DNA from: Eublepharis macularius
Taxonomy: Eukaryota; Chordata; Lepidosauria; Squamata; Eublepharidae
DNA length: 64,000 nucleotides
Reading direction: 5' to 3'
Assembly (NCBI RefSeq): GCF_028583425.1
Contig: NC_072796.1
Location: forward strand, 123,291,464-123,355,463
Part shown: positions 35,492 to 45,159 of the stretch, piece by piece
How positions within the stretch are numbered: position 1 is the stretch's first letter
Layout: each line of letters opens with the position of its first letter
Position numbers and translations under genes: made by a program
Notes under the pieces: model-generated
Told to the model about the DNA's origin: nothing
The model's input: the letters and a program-made list of their open reading frames with translations, nothing else
Databases searched by the model: none

Positions 35492-35521
35492 CACAAGCGT
35501 GCAGCACAGGAACTTGTTCAT
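35492..35521 (-). CDS. TNFRSF11B: TNFRSF11B exon 1 (start codon, first 10 residues)
   Basis: The coding part of exon 1 is 30 nt and reads MNKFLCCTLV, closely matching the human first exon (MNNLLCCALV, also 10 residues). It starts with ATG at 35521-35519, with A at -3, and ends in a consensus donor, GTG|GTAAGT. It supplies the front half of the signal peptide. It is too short to be found as an ORF; it was located by looking for the expected signal peptide upstream of exon 2. The upstream sequence carries a TATA box about 113 nt before the ATG. Confidence 0.93.
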
Positions 35522-35780
35522 TGTGGTTGCTTTTAAAACCTCAGGGCTCTGGGAAGGCAGGCAACCAGGCAGTTAGGAAGCGCTCCAGTCTTGTAGCAGC
35601 TTGCTATCACTGCCCCAGCACATTAAATGCCTGTTTATATATCTATCTACGGTGGGTGCAACAGGAAACCTTGGCAGAGTATTCCCTCCCCACAATCAAT
35701 TTCACTCTGATTTTTTTTAAAAAAGGAACTTCTAGAAGTTGATGATTTCATGCAACTTCTCTCAACACTGTTTAACCACA
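35522..35780 (-). promoter_or_regulatory. Proximal TNFRSF11B promoter with two RUNX-type motifs
   Basis: AACCACA, the core of the RUNX/OSE2 site, occurs on the minus strand at 35522-35528, directly before the start codon, and on the plus strand at 35774-35780, about 135 bp upstream of the TATA box. RUNX2 control through OSE2 sites is known for the mammalian OPG promoter. Two 7-bp matches in 260 bp can arise by chance, so this is suggestive only. Confidence 0.35.
35634..35641 (-). promoter_or_regulatory. TNFRSF11B: TATA box of TNFRSF11B
   Basis: TATATAAA on the minus strand, 113 nt before the start codon. Initiation about 30 nt downstream would give a 5' UTR of roughly 80-90 nt, comparable to the short leader of the human mRNA. 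This is a motif call; no transcript evidence is available. Confidence 0.55.
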
Positions 35781-36147
35781 AGCTGAAGGGGGGGGATACA
35801 AGAGGGAGTGTCAGGATCCGGTCAAGCTGAGGGTTAACTAATTACTGTCTGTTACCTCCACCTCCACTGCACTTCTGCCCACTCCTTTTCAGGGCGAAGA
35901 GGGGGAAACTCAAGCAGACTTCCCTCAAGGAGAACAAGGGTGAGTTATTTGCAGCCCATCTGTTACAGACATGAAGACATAAAAATATCCCGCTGACACC
36001 GAGTGTTCCAAATGCCTGCCAGAGATCTGTTGTTGAAACTCTTCCTTGGCCTTAAACTAGGAAGTACAGAATGCTTCCCCCCCCACTTTGTAATATTTTA
36101 AAAACATTTTATCACCTGTTCCCACAGTGCTTGTGTTTTCAAATTGT

Positions 36148-36500
36148 AGGTAAAGGTGAAGGTAGTCCCCTGTGCAAGCACCAAGTCATTACTGACCCAC
36201 GCAGGGACGTCACATCACGACATTTTCTTGGTAGACTTTTGTTACAGGGTGGTTTGCCTTCCCTAGTCATCTACACTTTACCCCCACGAAACTGGGTACT
36301 CATTTTACCAACCTCAGAAGGATGGAAAGCTGAGTCAACCTTGAGCTGGCTACCTGAGCCTAGCTTCCTCCAGGATCGAACTCAGGTCATAAGCAGAGCT
36401 TGGGCTGCTATTGAGAGGATAAAATGGGAAGGGGAATACCATACGTGCTACAAACCTAGCTTCCGGCAGGATCGAACTCAGGTCATGAGTAAAGATGAGC
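36148..36500 (-). mobile_element. tRNA-derived SINE, minus, with a duplicated head segment
   Basis: ggtagtcccctgtgcaagca … ctttacccccacgaaactgg and ggatcgaactcaggtcataa form a dispersed repeat with a tRNA-like end. A second piece cctagcttccggcaggatcg at 36456-36490 repeats the segment at 36358-36392. Confidence 0.65.
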
Positions 36501-36860
36501 ACGAAGAGGGGAAAAAACGAACACGATGTTCGTTGTTCGTTGCCATCCACAAACAGGGATTCACGAACATCGACGGACATGACATGTTCATGAACATGTT
36601 CGTAGTTGGAGGTTCGTGGGAGCCAGAATGGCCCCCTTGGGACTTAGATGAACTTGAGCCGGGGAAAGGAGAGGCCATGGGTCTCCCCCTTTCATGTCAT
36701 TTTCTGTTTACGGTGGCAAAAACTGGACTGTCTGCTGGAAGCTACTTTGAGGGGTTACAAACTGACCTTCCCAATGTCCAATACCCACCAAATTTGCAGG
36801 GGACACAGTCCTCAGTTTCCTCTGAAGACCCCCCAAGTTTCAGAGATATTGGACCCTGAT
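36489..36860. mobile_element. Worn fragment of the GAACA-rich hAT element
   Basis: gatgagcacgaagagg followed by gttcgttgttcg, gttcatgaacatgttc and related motifs. A 262-codon open frame (36071-36859) runs through it and the preceding SINE; its residues match no protein and it is not a gene. Confidence 0.6.
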
Positions 36861-36862
36861 CA

Positions 36863-37114
36863 TAGATTTAGAGGAGTTAGCCATGTTAGTCTGTAGTAGC
36901 AAAATCAAAAAGAGTCCAGTAGCACCTTTAAGACTAACCAACTTTATTGTAGCATAAGCTTTCGAGAATCACAGTTTTCTTCATCAGATGCATGGAGGGC
37001 AAGAAGAAACTGGTCAGATATATAGGTGGAGAGGGGAGGGAGGAGTAGATGCAAACAGCAGCTTCTGATATGGAGATCAGTTTGCTTCTGTTAAGGAAGT
37101 CAGTTACTTCTGAT
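36863..37114. repeat. Dispersed repeat with 'gtctttaaggtgcta' motif
   Basis: gttagtctgtagtagcaaaa… agcacctttaagactaacc… cataagctttcgagaatcac. Similar pieces at 31655-31885, 23366-23670, 23940-23980 and 15306-15370. I cannot assign it to a class. Confidence 0.55.
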
Positions 37115-37183
37115 AATGAGATAACCATTCATAGTCTGTATTCAGGCTGGGATTGAATAGAGACTATGAATGGTTATCTCATT
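37115..37183. repeat. Perfect 23-bp inverted repeat
   Basis: 37115-37137 and 37161-37183 are exact complements (aatgagataaccattcatag…), separated by 23 bp. Joins a dispersed repeat on the left (36863-37114) to a CR1-type LINE remnant on the right. Confidence 0.85.
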
Positions 37184-37185
37184 GA

Positions 37186-37500
37186 CCTCTCCTCCGTGAA
37201 TCAGCCTAATCTCCTTTTAAACCCATCTATGCCTGCGGCCATCTCTACATCCTCTGGCAGCAAATTCCACATTTTAATCACTTGGTGAGTAAAGTAGAAT
37301 TTCCTTTTGCCTGCTCTGAATCTACTGCCCATCAGCTTTAATGGGTGCCCTTGAGTTCTAGTATTTTGGAAGATGAGAAAAATTCTCTTTCATGGCAATC
37401 CTGGGTTTAAACTGGTGTAACTCTCCTTAGGACTGCGCTTTAAGTCTGTCTACGCCGTGCATAATTTGATCCCCCTCGATCATATGCCCCCTTAGTCATG
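37186..37500 (-). mobile_element. CR1-type LINE remnant, minus
   Basis: tctacatcctctggcagcaa… ttccacattttaatcac, ttgagttctagtattttgg and ccccctcgatcatatgccc are shared by this class of amniote repeats. Confidence 0.6.
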
Positions 37501-37598
37501 TCTTTTATTTTTATTTATGTACTTATTTTATTCAGCTTCTATTCCGCCCTCCATGCAAGTGGGCTTAGAGCGGATCACACCATTTAAGAAGACACAAT

Positions 37599-37835
37599 CA
37601 GGGCTTTTTTTCAGCTGGAACGCTGTGGAACGGAGTTCCGGAACCTCCTGAAAATGGTCACATGGCTGGTGGCCCCGCCCCCTGAACTCCAGACAGAAGG
37701 GAGTTTGCGGCACGGAGGGCAATCTAAACTCCCCTCTGTCTGGAGTTCAGGGGGCGGGGCCACCAGCCATGTGACCATTTTCTCTGAGGGCAACTCACTG
37801 AGTTCCACCACCTTTTTTCCCAGAAAAAAGCCCTG
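37599..37835. mobile_element. hAT-type MITE, CAGGGCTTTTTT family
   Basis: Both ends and the palindromic centre are present; flanks do not show a clear 8-bp duplication. Confidence 0.8.
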
Positions 37836-39084
37836 CATAAAAGTATTATAAAATCATACAGTTTGATACAAAAATTTTCTATACTGAACCCCAACAGTGC
37901 CATCCCAAGTACAGTTACACCTTTCTAAGAGTGCAAATCTGCTTAAGATGGCATTGCACATTTTCCCCAGGGATTACTGCTAGTCTGTGGGGCAGATCAT
38001 TCACCATTCTGTTTCATTGGCTCAAATGGTCACTCATAAACAAAATGTTTGATCAACCAAGTTTATTTCAGCCTTGTAAATAAGCCCACAGGTTACTAGC
38101 GCACAAACATTTTTATTCACTCACTGGCCAACACATACGTTAGTCATTTGGGACAGATGGAAAGAAAAAGTAAGCAACTGGCTTTCAACCTACAAAAGAT
38201 TTTTACTCAGTTGCTCAGAGGCAGTTCTTTTCTTTTGCCATGAGCAACCTGGCGTTTACTAACAAGCCGGGTGGTATTTCTTGATTCATTCAAACTTGAA
38301 TGCTGTGTTTTCTTGGAAGATGACTATCACTCCCATTTTCACTCAGTAGAAATTTTGGTTTTGAATTTTGTGTGTGTGTATCAGTCAAAAATGACTTCTT
38401 AAAAACCCACCCTCCTAACTTTGAACTTTCATTCATTCATTTCTACTAAAATCAAAGCATATATTTTCGCTGCTGTGGTCCACATGGCAAACACTTGGCC
38501 AACCACAGGTTCCATAAACATGTTACATAAAATTCTGGATTCATAAACCCCAGTTCACAAAAATAATGAAGTGATTGTCATTTCTACAAAATGAAGTTCT
38601 CGCAGGGAATTACTCTTCCATCCACACACCAAGGGCATCCCAGAGTAGGAAGCTATGGAGTCTGGGGAGGAAGGGGATAAAACTTGTCACAGTGTGTTGT
38701 ACATCCATCCATAGCTATCCGAGCTAAACAAAGTGAATCAGTGTCTACAACTAGGATGTGGTGTTTTCAGCTGATTGGTCCAATAGCAAGTGATGGAAAA
38801 GAGCCAAGCAGCCAGGCAAACATCTCTGGCCAAGTGTTTTGAGATCCAATGTGTGCAAACTTCTAGTGGATATGAACGGAGGTGGACATGAATGTATAAA
38901 GGGGAGTTGGATATGCATCTAAAATATATCTTATTGTCACACACTCTCCCTTTTTATTATGATTAAAATAATTTATATGGACAGCTTTTGGAAATATTTC
39001 CCATTTCTAAGAATAGGAAGAAGAAAAAATAGTCCTGTCTGAATGCATATGCCAATAATGAGCAAGTAGCATTCCTTTCTTCTT
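37836..39084. other. Unassigned AT-rich sequence
   Basis: 37880-37960 may be a worn CAGTGCAATCC element; otherwise nothing seen. Confidence 0.4.
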
Positions 39085-39885
39085 TTTAAAAAAATATTTT
39101 TTATTGTTTTATATTTTAACACAAAACAGCAAAGACCAACAAGAAAATAAAACAAGACACAAGGAAAAGACAAAGAGAGAGGAAGGGAGGAGCTTCTATC
39201 CCAAACAACTATAATTTAACGTACATTCATTAAATCAATTTCTAGATGATAATATCCTCTAATATAACTCTTCAATACCTCAGTCAAATTTCAGACAAAG
39301 GTCTCCATCCAATTAAAGAACATATTTAAAAAGAGCTATATTCTGGAAATTCCATTAAATAATTTATGAAACTATTTCAAATTATCTTAAAATATTCTTT
39401 CTTTTTTTCTCCCCTGAATTAATCTAATCTTGTTTGTTAATTTTTCAAGTGTTGCTATATTTCTTAATTTAGTGTGCTAGGCTAGCCAAGGAAATCTCTT
39501 TAGCATTTTTCCAACACTGGGCAATAAGTATCCTAGCTGTGACTAAAAGAAAATTAATAAGTGTTTCTGTTTACATTGAGAATGTTCATGGGTAAATGAA
39601 TTGAGCAGAGATACTTCAACAATAGTAGCATCCCTTTCTGAGCAAAAGAGACCGGAGAGCTTCCTCCCAATCTTGTGTTAACATTGGGCCAAGCTACACA
39701 TGACGAATGACACTTGAACGGCAAGTGTATTTCTCCCTGTTCACTTGCCCTCCACTCAATCCACTTGCCGTTCAAGTGTCATTCGTCATGTGTAGCTTGG
39801 CCCATTATCAGTAAGTGTAACATCAGTTTGTCGAGTATCTTATGAAGCCGTTTGCTGGGTTAGAGGAATTCTTCCAATGTCTGGC
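39085..39885 (-). mobile_element. Old L1 3' fragment, minus, holding a 118-bp MITE
   Basis: Poly-A side at 39085-39125 (ttttttattgttttatatt), then on the minus strand a region like the end of ORF2: ccaacactgggcaataagta / cctagctgtgac corresponds to the same part of the intact L1 at 57781-57825. MITE at 39686-39803. Confidence 0.6.
39686..39803. mobile_element. 118-bp palindromic MITE (copy 4)
   Basis: Arms of about 43 bp are near perfect complements. ATT duplicated at 39683-39685 and 39804-39806. Inserted into or at the edge of an old L1 remnant in minus orientation. Confidence 0.9.
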
Positions 39886-40202
39886 CCAAACTATTCTTGC
39901 TGCAACTAATAATACAACCACAGAACAAAGAGAGAGTCACGGTAAATAACCCAGGAAAGAAGCAATAGCCGTGGCCAACTAACTAAGGCAGAATGAAAAA
40001 CAATTCCAAAGAAATAATGCAAAAGTTACTTTATATAAGAAAGTTAATAGAATATAAAACAAACTCTAAGTGGTCAAAAGCCGGCACAAATTGCTAACAA
40101 GTGCCCCGTGGGAGTGAATTACAGCTGCAATATGCAAAATCAATGCTTGCACGCCCCACAAAGTCACCTTAAGTAACCACAGAGTAAATGGACAGAAATT
40201 TA

Positions 40203-40427
40203 CAGTAGCTATACAAGCTTACAAATCAAAATACATATACAGCATTTTGCATGGCAAACACCAAGTGACTGACCAATAAATATTTGAACGTACAATCAGG
40301 TTTGACCACAAATATTCAGTAGCTATACAAACTTATATATCAAAATTCATATACAGCATTTTGCATGGCAAAAATCCAGTGACTGACCAATAAATATATT
40401 TGAAAATACAATCAGGTGTAACCGCAA
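40203..40427 (+). repeat. Tandem duplication, period 114 bp
   Basis: cagtagctatacaa… at 40203 and again at 40317; both units share agcattttgcatggcaaa and gtgactgaccaataaatat with about 15 differences. Unit identity is unknown. Confidence 0.8.
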
Positions 40428-41073
40428 CGGGTTAGCTAGCAAGGAATCCCGTTTCAGGCATCCCCTTCTTCCTGGCAGTTATAGAACCCCAAGGAAAGTC
40501 ACAGTCAAGATTCATGCATACTGGCAGCTTGCTCAATGGCAACATACTTGCCCCTGGTTGCTTCTCCCCACCGGTTCAGTCCATACCGCAGAGACGAGGA
40601 AGACTACAAGACCAGCTCCAAATATGCAAGCTGCAGAGGGGAGCTATTTTATTCATTTCCAAGACTTTCTATTAGTGCTAAAGATATAATGGACCGCTAG
40701 AGCCAGAAAGGGAAACTGCTACAATGATGCTTCCTGATGTGGTGATCAAGATGGGATGCTTTTCCTCATAGATGGAAAGGTCCACCTTTTTTCAGCTCTC
40801 CACTGACACCATTTTTCTTCCTGCAATAAGGCTCTTCCACCAGAGGGTTTTTAAAAATCAATAACAGCAGTATATTGTGTTATAATGTTACAGCAATCTG
40901 GCTGTATATTTCTCCTTATAACTCCACAACCCAAAGGGGTAGAGACTTCCTTTAAAAAAGAAAGAAAAATCTGCAAGGATTACATAGTTACAATAGAACA
41001 TTTGTTCATGTATTTTTATTTATTTAGCTTGTTTATAGCCACCTTTCTCACTGAGATTCAAGTCAGATTACAC

Positions 41074-41077
<4 letters not shown>

Positions 41078-41114
<37 letters not shown>

Positions 41115-41131
41115 AAAGAGAGAGAGAGAGA
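41078..41131 (+). repeat. (AC)n then (GA)n microsatellite
   Basis: About 17 ac units and then gaga units. Confidence 0.88.
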
Positions 41132-41513
41132 TATTTAATCATACAATATAGGACACTGAAAGAATAATGCAATAGGATTAGTAGAACAAAATTGAACAAA
41201 GCAGGCAACAGTGTGATCTTACAGTATAAGATGTGAGTTCCTTCAGAGAATTTGCCATACACATTTAACTTTGTCATCCGCTGATGGTACAAAAGTGAAG
41301 TGACATGTCAACTTCCATTAGGCCTACGCTTGAATAAATAAAGGTCTATTCATCATGAATTAGTAAAGCCATATTTGCAGATAAGGGACTCTGGAATTGA
41401 AAGTAGCTGGAAGGCTGCCAACTCCAGCTTGGGAAGTGCCTAGAGATTTTGGAGTGGTATCTGGAGAGGTGGAGTTTGGGTGGGGTCAGGGAGCTCAGCA
41501 GAGATGTGATGCC

Positions 41514-41986
41514 ATAGTGGTTAAGTGGCTGGGATGCAAATCAGCACTCTGCTGGTTCAAATCCCACGACTGCCATGAGCTCAGCAGGTGGCCTTGAGAG
41601 CCAGTTTGGTGTAGTGGTTAAGAGCATGGGACTCTAATCTGGAGAGCCGGGTTTGATTCCCCATTCCTCCACTTGAAGCCAGCTGATTGACCTTGGGCTA
41701 GTCACAGCTCTCTGGAGCTCTCTCAGCCCCACCTACCTCACAGGGTGTTTTGTTGTGGGGATAATAATGACATACTTTGTAAACCGCTCTGCATGGGCGT
41801 TATGTTGTCCTGAAGGGCAGTATATAAATCGAATGTTGTTGTTGTTGTTGTTGTTATTAAGCCACTCCTCTCAGCCCCAGCTCCCCAGCTGTATTGTGAG
41901 GATAATAACACTAACTTTATTCACTGCTCTGCATGGCACACTAATCTGTCTAGAAAAGCAGTATATAAGCACAGTTACTACAGTTT
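41514..41986 (+). mobile_element. Second type of tRNA-derived SINE, split by a Sauria SINE
   Basis: Head tagtggttaagtggctgggatg… with ctggttcaaatccc (B box) at 41514-41595, and tail ctaatctgtctagaaaagcag…tatataagcacagtt at 41859-41986. The same tail ends at 13145. Confidence 0.75.
41596..41858 (+). mobile_element. Sauria SINE, complete
   Basis: gagagccagtttggtgtagt to a (ttg)n tail in plus orientation; nested in another SINE. Confidence 0.92.
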
Positions 41987-42572
41987 TTATTATCACTCTC
42001 TCAATTTGCCATTTTCTCCAGGGGAACTGATCTCTGTAGTAGATCAGTTGTAATTCCTGGAGAATTCCAGGCCTCACCTGGATTTTGGCAAACATGCCAG
42101 AGATCCATATATATATAAGGAAGAATGGAGGAGGAAGTAGAGACCAGGGTGCAATTTTCCATTATTAGAGAGAGGGAGAACATGAGCCTGAGGAGAAAGA
42201 ACGGGCTTACAATAACTCTTCACCATCTAAAAGACAAAAGGGCTTGAGGTTTTCCTCACTTCCTAATAAGTCAGTTCTGCTCCAGTGTTTTACTGCCAAG
42301 CTATGGATAGCAAGAATCAAATGAAATATTAGGGAGTGGGACCCCATAGGTAGGCCTAGAGGGAATCTTAATTCTGCCTTGATGCTTCTTTCCTTAATCA
42401 TATTTTACATTTCTTTCCTCTTTAACTAAAATATGTGCTACAAAGGACAAATGCTTAGTTGTCTGGATTTAATGCAAAAGAGATGATTCTTGCTAGTGAT
42501 GGGCGAGGTGGCCTTCTCAGAGAACCAAATATGCTGAAAGACTAAGTTTTGTCTTAAATAAAACCTGAAGAT

Positions 42573-42946
42573 ACCCAATTTGGTGTAGTGGTTAAGAGCA
42601 CGGGACTCTAATCTGGAGAGCCGGGTTTGATTCCCCACTCCTCCACTTGAAGCCAGCTGAGGGCCAAACTACAAGTGACGAATGACACTTGAACGGCAAG
42701 TGTATTCTTCCCTGTTCACTTGCTCTCCACTCAATCCACTTGCCATTCAAGTGTCATTCGTCACTTGTAGCTTGGCCCTGAGTGACCTGAGTCACAGTTC
42801 TCTGGAGCTCTCTCAGCCCCACCCACCTCACAGGGTGTTTTGGGGTAATAATAACATACTTTGTAAACTGCTCTGAGTGGGCATTAAGTTGTCCTGAAGG
42901 GCGGTATATAAATCGAATGTTGTTGTTGTTGTTGTTGTTATTACTA
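42573..42946 (+). mobile_element. Sauria SINE split by a 118-bp MITE
   Basis: Head 42573-42660, MITE 42661-42778, body and (ttg)n tail 42779-42946. Confidence 0.9.
42661..42778. mobile_element. 118-bp palindromic MITE (copy 5), inside a Sauria SINE
   Basis: TGA duplicated at 42658-42660 and 42779-42781. The flanks are the two halves of one Sauria SINE (42573-42946), so the MITE moved after that SINE was in place. Confidence 0.9.
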
Positions 42947-43785
42947 CTACTTTCCCTGTTTTTCTACAGCAGAAAGGTTGTAATGGCAGTCACCATGACA
43001 TGTAGCAAAAACTCTTCCCTTTTTGCAATAGGGGAAGAACCCATTTTCTGAAGAAGAGCAGTCATGTATGACTTGGGGTGCAGGGTATTAATCTACCATG
43101 AACATTGTCAGAAGTGCTAAGGATTATGAATGACCTTGCCACTGCAAAAAGTAATTACCTCCCACTTGGTTGTATATTGTATTTGCGTTTAGTGCCCCAG
43201 CAACTGTCTAGTATTCATGCTAGATGCTCCAGCAGGGATTGAGGCTATGGATTGTACTATTAACGTTTGACATTCCAATTATCAGAATTGGAGTGAAATA
43301 CTGGGGTTTTTTTCCTCAAAGAAGCCCATATGTGTTCATCCTTCATCCCATTAAAATATTCAGCAATAAATTCTTGGAAGAAATTTAAGATAGAACTGAG
43401 TCCAAGCGTGTCATTAACTTCAATTTATACTGGGTAGATCTCTGTGCTGCTTTTTCTGAGCGTTCGACCCATTTTGCATGCAATCTCTGCAGTCTGTACA
43501 AGAAACTGGTAAAGGAAGTCAGTTATCATCCTGACACTGCAATCTATTGTGCTAATGAACAGATTGATATGGCTTTTACAGGGAATTTTGTAAACACGAT
43601 CATTTTACATATTAGGAAATAGAAGATAAAGGGGAAAATATAATCTTTTGTGCTTCCAGTACTTTCAGATTTGCTGTAGGTCACAGATTAATGTTAAGAG
43701 ATACAGTAGAATTCAGTCCAGGGTTATGGCTGTTTTCAGTGGTCATAACAAGGCTTAAATTGTGGTTTAGAATCCTGGTTTGTAC
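42947..43785. other. Repeat-poor stretch upstream of TNFRSF11B
   Basis: No repeat or coding sequence recognised; may include conserved non-coding DNA (for example 43200-43680). Confidence 0.3.
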
Positions 43786-44121
43786 TGGTTTTTTTTTCAG
43801 CTGGAACGCAGTGGAACGGAGTTCCGGCACTTCTTGAAAATGGTCACATAGCTGGTGGCCCTGCCCCCTGATCTCCAGACAGAGGGGAATTTAGATTGCC
43901 CAAGGGCGATCCATGTGACTATTTTCGCTGAGGGCGACTTAAACTTTTAAAAATTCCCCCCTTGTTCCAGCTGACCCAAAGTGATGTCATTGTGTGGTCC
44001 TGGGAACGTCCACACACTTTGCACACACGCATGTGGTACCAGGGACACTACCTTCCACCAATAGTTGCCCCCTATGCTGGCAACCCACTGAGTTCTACCA
44101 CTTCCCAGAAAAAAAGCCCTG
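43786..44121. mobile_element. hAT-type MITE, CAGGGCTTTTTT family, worn left end
   Basis: Left end reads ctggtttttttttcagctgg; the right end gaaaaaaagccctg is intact. Interior matches the long form at 21226-21627. Confidence 0.75.
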
Positions 44122-44137
44122 CAGGGCATCATATTTT

Positions 44138-44372
44138 GGGAGGGATTGTGGCTCACTGGTAGAACATTAACTTTGCATGCGTTGGGTGTCCAGTTGAATC
44201 ATCAGCATCTCCAGTTAAAAGCATCAGGAGTCGATGTTGTGAAGGCCCTCTTCCCAAGACCCTGGGGTCTGCTGCTGCTCCCAAGACCCTGGAGATCTGC
44301 TGCCGGTCTGTAGACAATATGGACCTTGACAGATGCAGTCTTACTCAGTATAAGGCAGCTTCACTTGTTCAA
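44138..44372 (+). mobile_element. tRNA-derived SINE with tail gtataaggcagcttc
   Basis: ttgtggctcactggtagaac (A box region) and catctccagttaaaagcatc lead to ctcagtataaggcagcttca. A third SINE type in the window. Minus copies lie at 8268-8450 and 11030-11225. Confidence 0.85.
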
Positions 44373-44565
44373 TTTTAATGAAGAATAGGTATGGATTTAG
44401 AAAAAAATGTATCAAAATTTGGATAAGCAGCTGAAAACAAAACCCTATTTTTAAAATTCTGTTACCAGTGGTACTGTACACATGTGCTAATACTTAGTAA
44501 ACACTGTAAGAATGTCCTGCCAAAAGTTTTGAAATACTTCATGATGACCCAGAAAGAATTCCTAC

Positions 44566-44730
44566 CAGGGCCGATTCCAGACGGCCCTCCCCATCGCGAA
44601 ACATTGCGTGTCGTCGCGCAGAAAATGCGAAATATCGCGTTTTCTCACGCGAGTTTTGCGCGACGTCGCATTTTCTGCGCGACGACGCGCGACATTTCGC
44701 GATGGGGAGGGCCGTCTGGAATCGTCCCTG
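44566..44730. mobile_element. 165-bp CpG-rich hairpin element
   Basis: CAGGGCCGATTCCAGACGG and its near complement at the ends; arms of about 70 bp are almost perfectly complementary and carry many CpG (cgtcgcgcagaaaatgcg). Terminal CAGGG resembles hAT ends but no 8-bp duplication is visible. An open frame through it is a by-product. Confidence 0.8.
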
Positions 44731-44925
44731 AATATCTGAATGACATAGTCGATATAGAATTTATTGTTTTGCTTTTAAGCTTTGGTAAAAACCTTGTATT
44801 TATATTGTATCTTGTCGGAAATTAAATAAATTACCTAATTCATTTGATTGGCACCCTAGAAAATGGGATGGTGGAGACACATTCTGAGCTACAACTGATG
44901 TTAAACATTAGGAAAGGAAGACAAA

Positions 44926-45159
44926 GAGCCAAGCTACAAGTGACACCTGACAGAGGTTGAACACTTGTCTGCTTCCCTCAAGTTTTGATGGGAAATGTAG
45001 GCATCCTAGTCTTGCAGCTTGGCTCTCCGACTGCTGTCCAATGGACTTTTCAACTGTCACTTGTCCAACATTCCGCCGAGCTGCCTACATTTCCCATCAA
45101 AACTTGAGGGAAGCTGACAAGTGTCCAACCTGTGTCATTCATCACTTGTAGCTTGGCTC
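44926..45159. mobile_element. 234-bp palindromic DNA transposon, GAGCC termini
   Basis: Begins GAGCCAAGCTACAAGTGA and ends with its complement. Arms carry a long inverted segment including gcttccctcaagttttgatg. AAA duplicated at 44923-44925 and 45160-45162. Terminal sequence and 3-bp duplication tie it to the 118-bp MITEs. Confidence 0.88.

Larger units (their letters stand above)
12622..35641 (-). other. TNFRSF11B: TNFRSF11B (osteoprotegerin) gene, five coding exons
   Basis: Osteoprotegerin is a secreted decoy receptor of the TNF receptor superfamily. It binds RANKL (and TRAIL) outside the cell and restrains osteoclast formation. Five exons on the minus strand join into 1185 nt (30+370+171+225+389), giving 394 residues against 401 in human. 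Residues 1-21 form a signal peptide, about 22-185 four cysteine-rich domains, and about 191-365 two death-like domains, followed by a basic tail. Introns are 13.1, 5.0, 1.8 and 1.8 kb; all have GT-AG ends, and the phases match the human gene. Exons 1, 4 and the start of 5 match human lengths or boundaries, while exon 3 is 21 nt shorter. Cysteine-rich domains 1-3, which contact the ligand, keep all cysteines. Domain 4 and the C-terminus have lost cysteines (see findings). I compared with the human sequence from memory. The gene shows no sign of decay. Confidence 0.95.
41404..42095. mobile_element. TAGGGTTGCC-family MITE split by two nested SINEs
   Basis: Left half about 41410-41513 (ggctgccaactccagcttgg…gatgccatag), right half about 42003-42095 (ccattttctccaggggaact…gattttggcaaac). 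Between them a tRNA-derived SINE (about 41514-41595 and 41859-41986) itself holds a Sauria SINE (41596-41858). Confidence 0.7.

Noticed and set aside
36071-36859. 262-codon open frame
   Set aside because: It runs across a tRNA-derived SINE and a hAT fragment; no protein-like content and no splice or conservation evidence.
41596-41680. Possible tRNA gene
   Set aside because: A and B boxes are present, but the sequence is the head of a Sauria SINE with no cloverleaf 3' half.
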